19,211 nucleotides of DNA from Phytophthora quininea (Eukaryota; Oomycota; Peronosporomycetes; Peronosporales; Peronosporaceae): assembly GCA_011947345.1 (NCBI GenBank), contig JAAVTG010000349.1, positions 1 through 19,211 on the forward strand. The letters run 5' to 3'. This document shows positions 18,028 to 19,211 of this stretch, piece after piece. Below the pieces are notes generated by a model that was not told where the DNA came from, ran no database searches, and saw nothing but the letters and a program-made list of their open reading frames with translations. A program made the translations under genes and the position numbers. The stretch's first letter is position 1. Each line of letters starts with the position of its first letter.

Positions 18028-18613
18028 ATGGCGACCACCGAAGGTGCTCTCTCAGCTCGTCCCCCTGCGCTTCCTGCGTGGATTGACCTGCTTCTTCTGG
18101 GTGACTCTATTGTGTTTAGACATTGCGGACGCTGCTGACGAGCTACACCAGCTGCAGATGGACGACGGGCTGCGTATCATCGACCTGAACGGGTCGCTGC
18201 TGGACCAGAGCTTCTTGGTGCAGATCTGGCTGCTCAACAACTGCGTCTTCGTGTGGATGGGGTCTGCCGGTGAAAAGCCACAGCTCAGGCAAGTGCAATG
18301 CAGTGGTTTTTGTGGAAATTGGAGAGAAATTGAGTAAGTTCTGATAGTGTTCCTGATGTCGATGGTATCGTTGTGATGCAGCTCATTGTCGACGGCGATT
18401 GCGACGAGATACAGCCCCATGCCATTGATCACGTCCATCGTTGGCGCGCCGGAGATGGAGGAGCAGCAGATCGCGCAGCGACTGGCCAGAAGGACAGGGA
18501 AGCAATGCTTCGTGTCCTGTCAACTACCGGACCACGTGCCGGAGCTGTTCGCGTATGTGGAGAAGCAGGTGACGGCAAGATTGACGGAGGAAAGACTAGT
18601 GGCGAAGAAATAA
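18028..18613 (+). CDS. PSMG4: Proteasome assembly chaperone 4 (PAC4/PSMG4)
   Basis: Small chaperone that pairs with PAC3 to help assemble the alpha ring of the 20S proteasome in the cytosol and nucleus. Three exons: 18028-18043, 18120-18288 and 18382-18613, giving 138 residues, close to the human length. Intron 1 (76 nt) is GT-AG; intron 2 (93 nt) begins GCAAGT and ends GATGCAG, a GC-AG intron. Family signs: DQSFLVQIWLLNNCVFVWMG (human VQLTVLRDSFFVWVG), a short loop, STAIATRYSPMPLITSIVG, then IAQRLARRTGKQCFVSCQLP (human LALRLARKTNKQVFVSYNLP) and a charged C-terminal helix. The first exon is only 16 nt, fixed by the ATG and the frame of exon 2. Its 3' end faces the transporter gene 118 bp away. 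Confidence 0.88.
18289..18381 (+). other. GC-AG spliceosomal intron in PSMG4
   Basis: Donor CAG|GCAAGT, the typical strong context of GC donors; acceptor GATGCAG. Splicing joins AG and C into a Ser codon and keeps the PAC4 frame. The nearest GT (GTGCAA, 4 nt downstream) breaks the frame into non-homologous sequence. Confidence 0.8.
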
Positions 18614-18731
18614 CGAGTAAACAAGTAGTTGTTTGCAGTGCCTTACTCGATAGTAGTTTTGCAGTCTACAGTAGCAACAGTGTAGGGCAGTTCGAGGTGA
18701 CTGGAAGCAATGGCTCGTGTCTTGGATCTCT
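18614..18731. other. Convergent spacer between PSMG4 and the transporter gene
   Basis: 118 bp holding both 3' ends. The plus strand has TAACGAGTAAACAAG just after the PSMG4 stop. No further element was recognised. Confidence 0.4.
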
Positions 18732-19211
18732 TTAGCTTGATCGAGCCTTGCGTACGGCGATGACTGACGTACAAGCGCAAATGATGATAGCGCCAACGAT
18801 ACTCCAATGGTCAATGTGTTCGTGAAGCAACATCGAGTCCCAGACGAATACAAACACGACGTCCAGGTATCTCATCACAGACGCGATCCCAGCTTTCTCG
18901 AGTTGAAAGCCTTTCGTTAGAAGGAGCTGGCCGAGAAAAGTGAACAAGCCGCTGCTGAGTACTGCTACCCAAACGGTCGGAGTTGAAGGCATCACGAAAA
19001 CCTACTGCAACCATCGTGGATGTTAGGAGAACACACGAACAACACTAGCAACGACTCGTACCCGCTGCACGAGTGCAATGTAAAGCAAAGATCCGACGAT
19101 GCTGAACAGCAAGAAGTAGTGCACGACGACCATGAAGTGGATGCCCTTCACCTTTCGCATAGTGACATACACAATCGCTTGTCCAATGGCCCCGAGCAGC
19201 GCAGACCCGAC
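18732..19211 (-). CDS. EamA/DMT-superfamily transporter, C-terminal part (5' end beyond window)
   Basis: Membrane transporter of the drug/metabolite superfamily; substrate unknown. Exons 19062-19211 and 18732-19001 flank a 60-nt GT-AG intron (19002-19061); the join reads ALVQR then VFVMPSTPTVW in frame. Seen: GSALLGAIGQAIVYVTMRK (helix of the second EamA repeat), HFMVVVHYFLLFSIVGSLLY, VAVLSSGLFTFLGQLLLTKG, then FQLEKAGIASVMRYLDVVFV and FVWDSMLLHEHIDHWSIVGA, ending in a last helix IIICACTSVIAVRKARSS. These correspond to the last five helices of the ten-helix fold; the G-Q-x-x-L-T-x-G-x-Q-x-E-x-A-G pattern and E-H/x-x-W-x-x-x-G-x-x-I/L block are typical of EamA C-terminal repeats. The first half of the gene is off the right edge. 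Confidence 0.85.

Noticed and set aside
1..19211. CRISPR array, bacterial operon or prophage
   Set aside because: No spaced direct repeats. The genes are eukaryotic with spliceosomal introns.

Overview
The window looks like nuclear DNA of an oomycete, most likely a Peronosporales (Phytophthora or downy-mildew type) genome. The grounds are very short spliceosomal introns (58-93 nt) with GT-AG or GC-AG ends, compact convergent and divergent gene pairs, and a gene-poor block full of decayed Ty1/copia, Ty3/gypsy, pogo-like and hAT-like remnants. It also holds a eukaryotic 18S rRNA fragment and a large ankyrin-TIR protein. The genus cannot be fixed from the sequence alone.

Layout. Positions 1-2244 (minus) hold a cullin-3-type E3 ligase scaffold whose last residues lie beyond the left edge. 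Positions about 2.25-10.75 kb are a repeat-rich island with no intact gene: copia pieces on both strands (2535-2965 minus, 4935-5445 plus, 9757-9980 minus), a pogo/Tigger-like transposase piece (3835-4168 minus), a partial 18S rRNA copy (5635-5818 plus), a gypsy chromodomain end (7741-8213 minus), a hAT-like transposase piece (8566-8856 plus) and several minus-strand stretches that read like decayed protein but that I could not identify. Positions 10771-11894 (plus) hold a five-exon gene for a small two-hydrophobic-segment protein, followed by an unidentified single-exon gene (12044-12808). Convergent to it is a nearly 5 kb intronless gene (12918-17871, minus): Ser-rich N-terminus, four membrane segments, ankyrin repeats, a TIR domain with an intact putative catalytic Glu, then a second TIR-like domain lacking it. 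Divergent from that gene, 156 bp away, is a proteasome assembly chaperone 4 gene (18028-18613, plus) with a GC-AG intron. At the right edge is the 3' end of an EamA/DMT-type transporter gene (18732-19211, minus).

Relations. Cullin-3 and PSMG4 both belong to ubiquitin/proteasome biology, but they lie 16 kb apart and nothing suggests a functional cluster. The TIR gene is the most interesting item because membrane span, ankyrin sensor surface, probable NAD+-cleaving TIR and pseudo-TIR occur in one polypeptide. Both long minus-strand genes carry apparent single-base frameshifts (two in the cullin, four in the TIR gene), mostly in short homopolymers. That looks more like sequencing or assembly error than gene death, but the sequence alone cannot decide.
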